This document shows positions 16,422-24,383 of a stretch of DNA of 64,000 nt, in pieces. The notes beneath the pieces are model-generated. The model worked only from the letters and a program-made list of their open reading frames with translations, ran no database searches and had not been told where the DNA came from. Position 1 is the stretch's first letter; each line of letters begins with the position of its first letter. The stretch covers positions 2,617,830 to 2,681,829 of the forward strand of contig NZ_CP129104.1 of NCBI RefSeq assembly GCF_030406605.1, read 5' to 3'. This DNA is from Curtobacterium sp. 458 (GTDB taxonomy: Bacteria; Actinomycetota; Actinomycetes; Actinomycetales; Microbacteriaceae). The position numbers were made by a program, and so were the translations under genes.

Positions 16422-18385
16422 TCAGATGCGAACACTGCGGCTCGGCGCTCCCGGACGGAGCGATCTTCTGCGGTGAGTGCGGACGTGCGGTGACGGCATC
16501 GGCGAGCCGACTCCCGGCAGCCACCGCACCGGTCGAACAGGCACCGCCGCCGCCGCTCCTCCAGCCCGACGTGCACGGCCGTCGCCCGGACCCTGCTGCG
16601 GACGCCTGGCTGCCCGAGGCGACCCTCGACCCGGCGACCCGGGCGTGGCTGACGGGCTCGCACCGCGAGGACGAGCAGGCATCTGCGCCGACACCGGTCC
16701 ACCGTCCGGACGACCCAGCGCAGCGCTCGGTGCCGACCGATCCGTACGCCGCCGGCTCCGGGCCGACGCCGTGGACGCCGAACGCCGGCGGCGCGCCGAT
16801 CGACGAGCCGCCGCTCGACCCGGACGCCTTCGCCTCGCGGCCGACGACCGGCCCCACCGACGACGATCCCGAGGTCACCCGGGTCGCTGAGCGCGTTCGG
16901 CGCGGCGCGGTCGCGGACGGCACGGCACCCCAGGCGCCGACGGCCCCGCCGACGGCACCCGTGTGGGAGTCACCGGTGCAGCAGGACGCTCCGTCGTGGC
17001 AGCCGCCTGTTGCTCGGGAGGCCGCCCCGGCACAACCGTCGACACCGTCGTGGTGGATCGGACGGTCCAACTCGGCCACCCAGAGCACCACGACCGAGTC
17101 GTCGACCGACGTGGCGCACGCCCCCGGGGGTGGCGCGGACGATGCGACCGAGCACTCCGACGCCGCCGCGGGCGGCCAGCGCACGACCCCTTCCGACGAC
17201 GGGAGCGGGGCTACGCAGGGAGAACCTGAGCGTCCCGCGCCCGTGGCGTCCCCGCCGCAGCCCGGGGACACTGCCGTCGTCGAGCCGTTGATCGACCGAC
17301 GGCCCGCCCCGCAGCGACCCGCGACCCAGCGGCCGACACCGCTCGTCAGCCCCGGGAGCGCTGGAGCCACCTGCCACGTGTGTGGCCACACGCTCGAGCC
17401 CGACGACATCTTCTGCGGCGAGTGCGGCGCCGTGCGCCCCGCGGTGACGGCAGCGTTCACCGGACCGATCGTCCCGCTGCCCGTCGCTCGCCCCGACTGG
17501 GCCGCAGACGGTGACGGACCCGCCGAGGCCGGCGACACCGTCGCCGAGCACGACGAGGTCGCGACCGGAACGGACACCTCGACCGGCACAGCGGACGGTT
17601 CAGCGGACGTGCTGGACGACCCGGTCGCCGCCGCTGAGCCATCGCTCGGCGGTTCACCTGCGGACGACGACGACCAGCTCTTCCGCGCCGCCGTCCGACC
17701 CCGCGGACTCCATGCGGCGCCGGCTCCGGACGGCGACACCCCCGACGTGTCGGCGACGGCAGGACCGGTCGCCACGGACGGGCAGACCCCGACCTCGGCT
17801 CCGTTGCCGCCCGTCCCCACGGCCGCGCCGCTCCCGCCCATCCCCGGGCTGCCGGAACCCACGCCGACGCAGCTCCCGGCGACGCCACTCGGCCGCCCGG
17901 TGGTCCCGTCCAGTGCCGGCGCCGAACTCGACGACGGTGACGCACCCGATGACGGCCTACCCGACGGCACGGCTCCCGACGACAGCGCTCACGACGCCAG
18001 TGCACGAGACGAGGAGCCGGACGTCGACGAGACCCGGATCGTGTCGAAGACCCCGACCCACGCACCCTTCGTGCTGCACTTCAGCACCGGGGAGCGCTTC
18101 GGCGTCCACGGCACCGGGCTCCTCGGCCGCCTGCCGCGCCCGCAGCCGGGTGAGCGGTTCGACGACCTCCTGACCGTCCACGACCCGGGCAAGTCGGTGT
18201 CCAAGACGCACCTCGAGCTCGGTCGCGACGGTGGAGACCTCTGGGTGTCCGATCGTTTCTCCGGCAACGGCACCGTCGTGCGGCACATCGACGGGTCGAT
18301 CCGGCGCTGTGAGCCCGGACGCCGCTACCGGGTGGAGCGCGGTGCCCGGGTCGACATCGGGGAGCAGTTCTTCCTCGTCCAGTAG
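16418..18385 (+). CDS. Double zinc-ribbon, low-complexity, FHA-domain protein
   Basis: A 655-residue cytosolic protein. The N-terminus is a zinc ribbon (CEHCGSALPDGAIFCGECG, residues 4-22); a second one lies near residues 325-344 (CHVCGHTLEPDDIFCGECG). Between and after them is proline/alanine/acidic low-complexity sequence. An FHA domain ends the protein, with LLGRLPRP, SVSKTHLEL and FSGNGTVV as the phosphothreonine-binding signature, just after a possible phospho-site DETRIVSKT. GTG 16418 overlaps the stop of the pseudo-transglutaminase gene. With the FHA protein at 2294 it brackets the cluster, so it probably reads the phosphorylation state set by the kinase and phosphatase. Confidence 0.88.
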   Translation: MIRCEHCGSALPDGAIFCGECGRAVTASASRLPAATAPVEQAPPPPLLQPDVHGRRPDPAADAWLPEATLDPATRAWLTGSHREDEQASAPTPVHRPDDPAQRSVPTDPYAAGSGPTPWTPNAGGAPIDEPPLDPDAFASRPTTGPTDDDPEVTRVAERVRRGAVADGTAPQAPTAPPTAPVWESPVQQDAPSWQPPVAREAAPAQPSTPSWWIGRSNSATQSTTTESSTDVAHAPGGGADDATEHSDAAAGGQRTTPSDDGSGATQGEPERPAPVASPPQPGDTAVVEPLIDRRPAPQRPATQRPTPLVSPGSAGATCHVCGHTLEPDDIFCGECGAVRPAVTAAFTGPIVPLPVARPDWAADGDGPAEAGDTVAEHDEVATGTDTSTGTADGSADVLDDPVAAAEPSLGGSPADDDDQLFRAAVRPRGLHAAPAPDGDTPDVSATAGPVATDGQTPTSAPLPPVPTAAPLPPIPGLPEPTPTQLPATPLGRPVVPSSAGAELDDGDAPDDGLPDGTAPDDSAHDASARDEEPDVDETRIVSKTPTHAPFVLHFSTGERFGVHGTGLLGRLPRPQPGERFDDLLTVHDPGKSVSKTHLELGRDGGDLWVSDRFSGNGTVVRHIDGSIRRCEPGRRYRVERGARVDIGEQFFLVQ

Positions 18386-18490
18386 GCCCCTCCTGCACCG
18401 GAGCGGTCGGTCGGTTCGGCCTCCACAAGCCGTTCGCGGAGCGTTCGACGACGGACGGTGCGCTGGTGCGATGGGGGAGTGGAACTCCTC

Positions 18491-19288
18491 GTGGCGCGGA
18501 CCGTGCTCGTCGTCGGCGCGCTCGGGCTGGTCGCCCTCGGCGTGCTCGCGGCGACGTCCGGGGTCGCTCGCGCGGCGGCGATCGGCGCCGGGCTGGTCCT
18601 CGCGTTGTCGGATCGCGCGCTGTGCCGCGGTGCCCGGGCAGCGCCGAAGCCGGAGGTGACCGGATGGTCGGCTGCGGTGTCGTCGACCAGCGCCGGACCG
18701 ACACCTGACGAGCCCCGGGCGTCAGCGGACCCGGTCGGAACACTCGCCGTCGACCACGAGCGATCGGTGCTCGTCGGGCACGCGCTCGGCGACGCTCGCG
18801 CCGTCCGGACCGATGCGCCGCACGTCGTCGTCGTCGGGCGCGGAGCCCTCGCACGAGCGGTGTTCGACGCCATCGCGGTACAGTGCCGCGCCGCCGCGGC
18901 CGAGGTCCGGGACAGCGACGACCTCCCCGGCGGGCTCACGGCACCCGGGGACGGCACCGCGGTGGTCGTCTGCACTGACGCGCGGACGGGGTCGAGGCGG
19001 ACGGTCGTCCTCGTGGCCGAGCACGGTCAAGTCCCTCGACGAGCGGACCTCCTGGTCACGGTGGGGTGCACCGGCTGCACCGCGCGGACGGACGACGGCC
19101 GCGCGGTGCGGATCCTCCCGGTCCTGCCGAGCGTCGAACCCCCGGCAGTGCCGAGCGGAGCGGACCGGGACACGCGCGAGCGCGCCCGACGGCGCCTGCG
19201 TGCTCGGCTCAGCGCAGGCCGGCTCCGACGCGGACGGCCCCCACCGGAACACCCCCGCCGAGCACCTGCTCACCGGTCGCCGCCATGA
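18491..19288 (+). CDS. Membrane protein, possible decayed FtsK/EccC-like domain
   Basis: A 265-residue protein of uncertain family. Two hydrophobic segments open it (VLVVGALGLVALGVLAA; AAAIGAGLVLALS). A soluble part follows with GTLAVDHERSV and PHVVVVGRGALARAVFDAI, which has the rhythm of an FtsK/EccC ATPase domain (PHxLVxGxxGSGKS) but no Walker A lysine. The last 27 or so codons run antisense through the end of the asparaginase gene and are arginine/proline-rich, so the original stop has probably been lost. GTG 18491 was chosen because a GGGGGAG lies ahead of the hydrophobic segment; GTG 18458 and 18479 are alternatives. The FtsK link is a weak inference. Confidence 0.6.
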   Translation: MARTVLVVGALGLVALGVLAATSGVARAAAIGAGLVLALSDRALCRGARAAPKPEVTGWSAAVSSTSAGPTPDEPRASADPVGTLAVDHERSVLVGHALGDARAVRTDAPHVVVVGRGALARAVFDAIAVQCRAAAAEVRDSDDLPGGLTAPGDGTAVVVCTDARTGSRRTVVLVAEHGQVPRRADLLVTVGCTGCTARTDDGRAVRILPVLPSVEPPAVPSGADRDTRERARRRLRARLSAGRLRRGRPPPEHPRRAPAHRSPP

Positions 19289-20180
19289 CGCCGGCGACGC
19301 CCTCGGTGCTCACCAGGCCGTTGCGCTCGAGCAGCGTGAGTGCGGCCAGCGTCCCCGCACGCTGTGCCCCGTCGAGGGTCTTCACCGCGACGGCCGCCCC
19401 GCCGGGCAGTCCCATCACCATGACCCCCTCGGCGCCGAGCTTCGCGAGGACCCCCAGCCGCTCGATGGTCACCGTGTTCGCCCGACCCACACCGTCGATC
19501 GCCCACGGGTGTGCCAGCACCGCATCGGTCAGGGCCGCCGAGTCGTCGTCGGCGCGGGCCACCACGGCCGCGAAACCGCGGGCGAGGCCGGTGAGCGTGA
19601 GCGGGAAGACCGGGGCGCCGCAGCCGTCGGTGCCGACGAGGTCGACGGTCTCCGAGGTGTACTCCTCGACGGTTGAGCGGACCAAGCGCTGCATCGGGTG
19701 GTCGACGTCGAGGTAGGTCTGCTCGTCCCAGCCGTTGACGCGGCAGGCAGCAAGCATGGCGGCGTGCTTGCCCGAGCAGTTCATCGCCACGCGTCGTGGC
19801 TGGTCCATCGTGCGGGCGGTCGCCCGGTCGAAGGGCATGTCTGGCGGGCAACCGAGGTCCGCCTCGACGTGGTCGAACGACTCGAGCATGTGCTGTGCCA
19901 CGGCCTGGTGCGCGACGGTGCCGGCGTGGCTCGCGGTGGAGAGCACGAGTTCCTCGTCCGAGAACGACGCGCCGGCACGTCGGACCGCGAGTGCCTGGAA
20001 CGGCTTCATCGTCGACCGCGGGTAGATGCTGGCAGCGACGTCACCGACCGAGTCGATGACGCTGCCGTCGGCCGCGACGACCACCCCCGCGCCGACGTGG
20101 CGGCTCTCGTCGAAGCCGTTGCGGTCGAGGACGGCGAGTTCGACGGATCCGTCGGCGGTGAGAGGATGGCGCTCAGTCAT
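19209..20180 (-). CDS. Asparaginase (Asparaginase_II / class 3 family)
   Basis: A 323-residue protein of the Asparaginase_II family, the group with serine/lysine-type active sites that hydrolyses L-asparagine to aspartate and ammonia. Visible motifs are YPRSTMKPFQAL (the S-x-x-K site), NCSGKHAAML and TDGCGAPVFPLTL, all intact. It has no signal peptide and is probably cytosolic. It is read from its own leaderless promoter (TAGCAT, 20187-20192), diverging from the osmC-like gene. Its 3' end overlaps the 3' end of the opposing membrane-protein gene by 80 bases. Confidence 0.93.
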   Translation of the reverse strand: MTERHPLTADGSVELAVLDRNGFDESRHVGAGVVVAADGSVIDSVGDVAASIYPRSTMKPFQALAVRRAGASFSDEELVLSTASHAGTVAHQAVAQHMLESFDHVEADLGCPPDMPFDRATARTMDQPRRVAMNCSGKHAAMLAACRVNGWDEQTYLDVDHPMQRLVRSTVEEYTSETVDLVGTDGCGAPVFPLTLTGLARGFAAVVARADDDSAALTDAVLAHPWAIDGVGRANTVTIERLGVLAKLGAEGVMVMGLPGGAAVAVKTLDGAQRAGTLAALTLLERNGLVSTEGVAGVMAATGEQVLGGGVPVGAVRVGAGLR

Positions 20181-20186
20181 GCCGCA

Positions 20187-20192
20187 ATGCTA
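20187..20192 (-). promoter_or_regulatory. Leaderless -10 box for asparaginase
   Basis: Read on the minus strand this is TAGCAT, ending six bases before the ATG at 20180. At that distance transcription would begin at or next to the start codon. Confidence 0.5.
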
Positions 20193-20242
20193 GAGCGCGC
20201 GGCCAGGGTCACCAGAGCCACCACCGCCACGAGGAGCCACAC

Positions 20243-20740
20243 GTGTCCGACCACTCCTACGCCGTGTCCGTCCGTTGGACCGGGGACCGCGGCTCCGGGA
20301 CGAGCGGCTACCGCGACTACGGTCGCGACCACGTCGTCTCCGCCACGGGCAAGCACGACCTCGCCGGCTCCGCCGACCCCACCTTCCGCGGCGACCGCGA
20401 CCGCTGGAACCCCGAGGAGCTCGTCGTCGCCGCCCTCGCGCAGTGCCACATGCTGAGCTACCTGCACGTCGCCGTGCAGCAGGGCTTCACGGTCGTGGCC
20501 TACGAGGACCGCGCGACCGCGAGCCTCAACCTCAACCGCGACGGCTCCGGGGAACTCACGGAGACGACGCTGCACCCGGTCGTGACCATCCGCGAGGCAG
20601 ACCGGGTCGAGGACGCCGCCGCAGCCCACGCCGAGGCCAACCGCCTCTGCTTCATCGCGCGCTCCGTTGCGTTCCCCGTCCACCACGAGCCCGAGATCCG
20701 GGTCCTCGCAGGGGACTCATCGGCGGGTGCGGCAGACTAA
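20243..20740 (+). CDS. OsmC/Ohr-family peroxide-reducing protein
   Basis: OsmC-family protein of 165 residues, a thiol-dependent peroxidase family acting on organic or inorganic hydroperoxides. Both redox cysteines are present, in ALAQCHMLSY and NRLCFIARS, and the WNPEELVVAALAQCHM helix is typical of the subfamily often annotated as YhfA/OsmC-like. GTG at 20243 is preceded by AGGAG at a good distance. It is followed six bases after its stop by the FKBP lipoprotein gene, so the two may share a transcript. Confidence 0.92.
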   Translation: MSDHSYAVSVRWTGDRGSGTSGYRDYGRDHVVSATGKHDLAGSADPTFRGDRDRWNPEELVVAALAQCHMLSYLHVAVQQGFTVVAYEDRATASLNLNRDGSGELTETTLHPVVTIREADRVEDAAAAHAEANRLCFIARSVAFPVHHEPEIRVLAGDSSAGAAD

Positions 20741-20746
20741 GGTCCC

Positions 20747-21724
20747 GTGAAGCGTCTCCGCCTGCTCCCGATCGCCCTGGTCCCCGCCGTCGTGCTGGGC
20801 CTCGCCGCCTGCTCCGGCTCCGGATCGGGGAGCGCCTCCTCGTCGCCGAGCGCGACGTCCAGCGCGAGTGCGAGCGCCGCCGCGATCACGTCCTGCCCGG
20901 ACCCGGGCAAGTCGTCCGACTCGGTGAAGGTCTCCGGTGCGGTCGGCGGCGGGACCGCTCCGAAGGTGTCGTTCGCCAAGGGCCTCAGCGCGTCGGAGCC
21001 CCAGATGACGGTCGCAGTCAAGGGCGACGGTGCCTCACTGAAGTCGGGCGACTACGCGCAGGTGTCGTACAGCGTGTACCAGGCGAAGGACGCGTCCAAG
21101 CTCGGCAGCGTCGGCTTCGACACCGGCAACCCGCAGGCGCTCTCGGTCGGTGGGAGCGGGTTCGGCGCGATCCTCGCCTGCTCGAAGGTCGGCGATCGCG
21201 TCGTGACCGTCGGGCAGTCCTCCGCGATCGGCTTCAACACCGGCGGGGACGTCGTCGTGGTCGCGGACATCGTGTCGAAGATCCCGACGAAGGCCACCGG
21301 CACCCCGCAGCAGCAGGACCCGGCGCTGCCGACCGTCGAGGACAAGGCCGACGGCGAGCCGCAGATCACGGTGCCGTCCGGTGCGAAGGCTCCGTCGAAG
21401 ACCGAGGTAGAGGTCCTCAAGCAGGGCGACGGCCAGGCCATCAAGGACGGCGACACGGCGCTCGTGCAGTACAAGGGCGTGACGCTGCAGGGCGGCAAGG
21501 AGTTCGACTCGTCATGGTCGAAGGGCGTGCCGACCACGTTCACGGTGTCCGAGGGCCAGCTCATCAAGGGCTTCGTCACCGGGCTCGTCGGCCAGAAGGT
21601 CGGCTCGCAGGTGCTCATCGTCACGACGGCGGCCGACGCCTACGGTGCGAACCCGCCCGAGGGGTCGGGCATCCCGGCGAACGCGCCCCTCGTGTTCGTC
21701 GTGGACATCCTCGCCCTCGGCTGA
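20747..21724 (+). CDS. FKBP-type peptidyl-prolyl isomerase lipoprotein, two FKBP-like domains
   Basis: A secreted lipoprotein of 325 residues. The signal peptide ends in a lipobox LAAC with cysteine 22, followed by a serine-rich linker. Two FKBP-like domains follow: one at about 75-180 ([18 protein letters not shown]...) that is poorly conserved, and one at about 220-325 that keeps [35 protein letters not shown] and the YGANPP loop. The second is probably the active isomerase, working on proteins outside the membrane. GTG 20747 is the only start giving the signal peptide. Confidence 0.92.
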   Translation: MKRLRLLPIALVPAVVLGLAACSGSGSGSASSSPSATSSASASAAAITSCPDPGKSSDSVKVSGAVGGGTAPKVSFAKGLSASEPQMTVAVKGDGASLKSGDYAQVSYSVYQAKDASKLGSVGFDTGNPQALSVGGSGFGAILACSKVGDRVVTVGQSSAIGFNTGGDVVVVADIVSKIPTKATGTPQQQDPALPTVEDKADGEPQITVPSGAKAPSKTEVEVLKQGDGQAIKDGDTALVQYKGVTLQGGKEFDSSWSKGVPTTFTVSEGQLIKGFVTGLVGQKVGSQVLIVTTAADAYGANPPEGSGIPANAPLVFVVDILALG

Positions 21725-21734
21725 GTCGACCGCC

Positions 21735-22883
21735 ATGCAGCCGGCCACCGAGCAACCCGCCACCGAGCAACCCGCCACCGAGCAACCCGCCACCGAGCAG
21801 CCCGCCAAGCGCCGGATCATCATCCTCGGCAGCACCGGATCGATCGGCACCCAGGCCCTCGACGTCGTCGAGCGGAACCCGGACCGCTTCGAGGTCGTCG
21901 GCCTCAGCGCGGGCAGCAACCGCGACCTCGTGGCGCAGCAGGCGGAACGCTTCGGCGTCCGCGACACCGCCTTCGGCGCCGAGGACTCCGAGCGCCTCGT
22001 CCGCAGCGTCGAGGCCGACGTGGTCCTCAACGGGATCACCGGGTCGGTCGGCCTCGGCCCGACCCTCGCCGCCCTCGATTCCGGCGCGACGCTCGCCCTC
22101 GCCAACAAGGAGAGCCTCATCGTCGGCGGTCCGCTCGTGCAGGCGGCCGCGCGCCCCGGGCAGATCGTCCCGGTGGACAGCGAGCACTCCGCGATCGCGC
22201 AGGCGCTGCGCTCCGGCTCCGCCGGCGAGGTCCGCCGCCTCGTCCTCACCGCGAGCGGCGGCCCGTTCCGGGGACGCTCGCGTGCCGAGCTCCGTGACGT
22301 CACGCCCGCGCAGGCGCTCGCCCACCCGACGTGGGACATGGGGCTCGTCGTCACGACGAACTCGGCGACGCTCGTGAACAAGGGTCTCGAGGTCATCGAG
22401 GCCCACCTGCTCTTCGACGTCCCCTACGACCGCATCGACGTCACCGTGCACGCCCAGTCGATCGTGCACTCGATGGTCGAGTTCGTCGATGGCTCGACGA
22501 TCGCGCAGGCCTCCCCGCCCGACATGCGGCTCCCGATCGCGCTCGGTCTGGCCTGGCCGGACCGGGTGCCCGGCGTCGGCGTGCCGCTCGACTGGACCAC
22601 CGCGAGCACGTGGACGTTCGAGCCCCTCGACGCGGACGCGTTCGGCGCGGTGGCGCTCGCGAAGCGCGTCGGCGAGGCCGGCGGCACCTTCCCGGCGGTG
22701 TTCAACGCCGCGAACGAGCAGGCCGTCGCGGCCTTCCACGCGGGTGCGATCGGCTTCCTCGACATCGTCGACACGGTCGAGCGGATCGTCGACGAGCACG
22801 CGATGGGGGAGTCCTCCCTCGAGGGCGTGCTGGCAGCGGAGCGCTGGGCGCGCGCCGCAGCGGACCGCGCGCTGACGCGCTGA
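21735..22883 (+). CDS. dxr: 1-deoxy-D-xylulose 5-phosphate reductoisomerase
   Basis: Catalyses the NADPH-dependent rearrangement and reduction of DXP to MEP, the committed step of the non-mevalonate isoprenoid pathway; 382 residues. The NADPH-binding motif [15 protein letters not shown] begins near residue 27, and the metal/substrate region is seen as LANKESLI and VDSEHSA, with the flexible loop SGGPFRG. The N-terminus carries an extra tail made of four ATEQP repeats coded by a 15-bp tandem repeat; no start codon exists between the repeat and the Rossmann motif, so the tail appears to be translated. ispG, a later enzyme of the same pathway, lies 3.6 kb downstream. Confidence 0.97.
   Translation: MQPATEQPATEQPATEQPATEQPAKRRIIILGSTGSIGTQALDVVERNPDRFEVVGLSAGSNRDLVAQQAERFGVRDTAFGAEDSERLVRSVEADVVLNGITGSVGLGPTLAALDSGATLALANKESLIVGGPLVQAAARPGQIVPVDSEHSAIAQALRSGSAGEVRRLVLTASGGPFRGRSRAELRDVTPAQALAHPTWDMGLVVTTNSATLVNKGLEVIEAHLLFDVPYDRIDVTVHAQSIVHSMVEFVDGSTIAQASPPDMRLPIALGLAWPDRVPGVGVPLDWTTASTWTFEPLDADAFGAVALAKRVGEAGGTFPAVFNAANEQAVAAFHAGAIGFLDIVDTVERIVDEHAMGESSLEGVLAAERWARAAADRALTR
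21744..21803 (+). repeat. 15-bp tandem repeat, 4 copies, inside dxr
   Basis: Four copies of GCCACCGAGCAACCC, the last with one G for A change, encode (ATEQP)4 at the start of Dxr. Because the unit is a multiple of three, copy-number change keeps the frame. Confidence 0.9.
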
Positions 22884-22887
22884 CCCG

Positions 22888-22958
22888 CACCGTGCCTCCC
22901 GGCTGCGACGTCGGCGGGGCAGCACCGGAGGTGACCGACCCTGCCTGGAGGCACGGTG
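22888..22958. repeat. GGAGGC-family inverted repeat after dxr
   Basis: CACCGTGCCTCC (22888-22899) and GGAGGCACGGTG (22947-22958) are perfect 12-bp inverted arms, extendable by three more pairs after one mismatch, with a long loop of about 40 bases. The arms share sequence with the palindromes around proS and ahead of rarA. It fills the gap between dxr and the rseP-like gene. Confidence 0.75.
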
Positions 22959-23001
22959 AGCCTCTCAGAGAGCGCTCGGCTCCGTCTTGGGAAGCGTCCC
23001 G

Positions 23002-23007
23002 TACCCT
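23002..23007 (+). promoter_or_regulatory. Leaderless -10 box for rseP-like gene
   Basis: TACCCT ends six bases before the GTG at 23014, which fits transcription starting at the start codon. Confidence 0.5.
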
Positions 23008-23013
23008 TTCCCG

Positions 23014-24348
23014 GTGACCGTCGAATCCGTCCTGCTCTTCGTCCTCGGCGTGGTCGTCTTCATCGTCGGCCTGCTGGTCTCGATCGGACTCCACGAGCTC
23101 GGGCACCTCTCCTTCGCGAAGCTCTTCAACGTGAAGGTGACGCAGTACTCGCTCGGCTTCGGCAAGGCGATCTGGTCGTTCAAGCGGGGCGAGACCGAGT
23201 ACGGCATCCGCCCGATCCTCCTCGGCGGCTACATCTCGATGGTCGGCATGCTCAAGCCGCGGGCGTCGGGGAGGCCGAACGCGATCACGAACACGGGCAT
23301 GTACGGGGCGTTCGTGCAGGACGCCCGGCAGGCCAGTGCCGAACAGATCGCGGAGTCCGGCGGGGACGACTCGCGGGCGTTCTACCGACTGACCCCGTGG
23401 AAGCGGATCATCGTCATGGTCGCCGGCCCAGCGATGAACCTGGTCATCGGGATCGTGCTCTTCGGCGTGCTGCTCTGCGGCTTCGGGGCGCCGACGACGA
23501 CGTTCACGTCGAGCGTCGGTTGCGTGCTGCCGAACAGCCAGACGACCACGTGCACCTCGGGCGACGCGGTGTCCCCGGCGAAGCAGGCGGGCATCGAGTC
23601 CGGTGACGTCGTGCTCTCGGTCGACGGGAAGTCCGACCCGACCATCGCCGAGGTGTCGTCGGCGTTCCAGAAGAGCGCCGGCAAGGAGCTCACGGTCGTG
23701 GTCGAGCGGGACGGCGAGCGGAAGACCCTCGAGATCACGCCCGTCCGCGCCACGCGCGACGTCTACCTGTCCGACGGCACCGTCGCCAAGAACGAGGACG
23801 GCACGACGAAGACGCAGCAGGTCGGTGTCGTCGGCGTCAGCATCGGCCAGTCGCTCGTCCGGCAGTCGCCCGCCGCGGTCCTCCCGGCGACGGGCGCGCA
23901 GATCTCCGCGTCCGCGCACCTCATCATCGACCTGCCGCAGCGCTTGGTCGCGGTGTGGAACGCGGCGTTCGGCTCGCAGGCCCGGTCGCAGGACAGCCCG
24001 GTGTCGGTCGTCGGCGTCGGCCGTGCGATCGGCGAGGTGTCGTCGATGTCCGGCGTGCCGGTCGTCGACAAGGCGTACACGATCCTCGGCCTGCTCGCGT
24101 CGCTGAACATCGGCCTGTTCGTCCTCAACATGGTGCCGCTCCTGCCGCTCGACGGCGGGCACATCGCGGGCGCGCTGTGGGAGGCCGTGAAGCGCCGGTC
24201 GTTCAAGCTCGTCGGCAAGGCGGACCCGGGTCCGATCGACCTCGCGAAGACGATGCCGCTCACGATGGTGGTCGTGGTGCTCCTCGCCGGCATGAGCGCC
24301 CTGCTCATCTACGCCGACATCGTGCGCCCCGTGAACCTCTTCGGGTAG
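23014..24348 (+). CDS. rseP: Site-2 metalloprotease, M50/RseP family
   Basis: Intramembrane zinc protease of 444 residues that would cleave membrane proteins such as anti-sigma factors. The zinc motif HELGH is at residues 27-31 in the first membrane segment, a PDZ domain occupies roughly 170-260 (AGIESGDVVLSVDG), and the C-terminal membrane part has NMVPLLPLDGGHI, the N-x-x-P...LDG motif. An inserted segment with paired cysteines (VGCVLPNSQTTTCTSG) lies before the PDZ domain. GTG 23014 is preferred over TTG 22987 because a -10 box lies immediately before it. The dxr-rseP-ispG order is common in actinobacteria. Confidence 0.95.
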   Translation: MTVESVLLFVLGVVVFIVGLLVSIGLHELGHLSFAKLFNVKVTQYSLGFGKAIWSFKRGETEYGIRPILLGGYISMVGMLKPRASGRPNAITNTGMYGAFVQDARQASAEQIAESGGDDSRAFYRLTPWKRIIVMVAGPAMNLVIGIVLFGVLLCGFGAPTTTFTSSVGCVLPNSQTTTCTSGDAVSPAKQAGIESGDVVLSVDGKSDPTIAEVSSAFQKSAGKELTVVVERDGERKTLEITPVRATRDVYLSDGTVAKNEDGTTKTQQVGVVGVSIGQSLVRQSPAAVLPATGAQISASAHLIIDLPQRLVAVWNAAFGSQARSQDSPVSVVGVGRAIGEVSSMSGVPVVDKAYTILGLLASLNIGLFVLNMVPLLPLDGGHIAGALWEAVKRRSFKLVGKADPGPIDLAKTMPLTMVVVVLLAGMSALLIYADIVRPVNLFG

Positions 24349-24370
24349 CGACGGCGCCGCGGCCGCGCAC

Positions 24371-24376
24371 TACGCT
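24371..24376 (+). promoter_or_regulatory. Leaderless -10 box for permease gene
   Basis: TACGCT ends seven bases before the ATG at 24384; no ribosome binding site is visible, as expected for a leaderless message. Confidence 0.5.
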
Positions 24377-24383
24377 TCCACCC

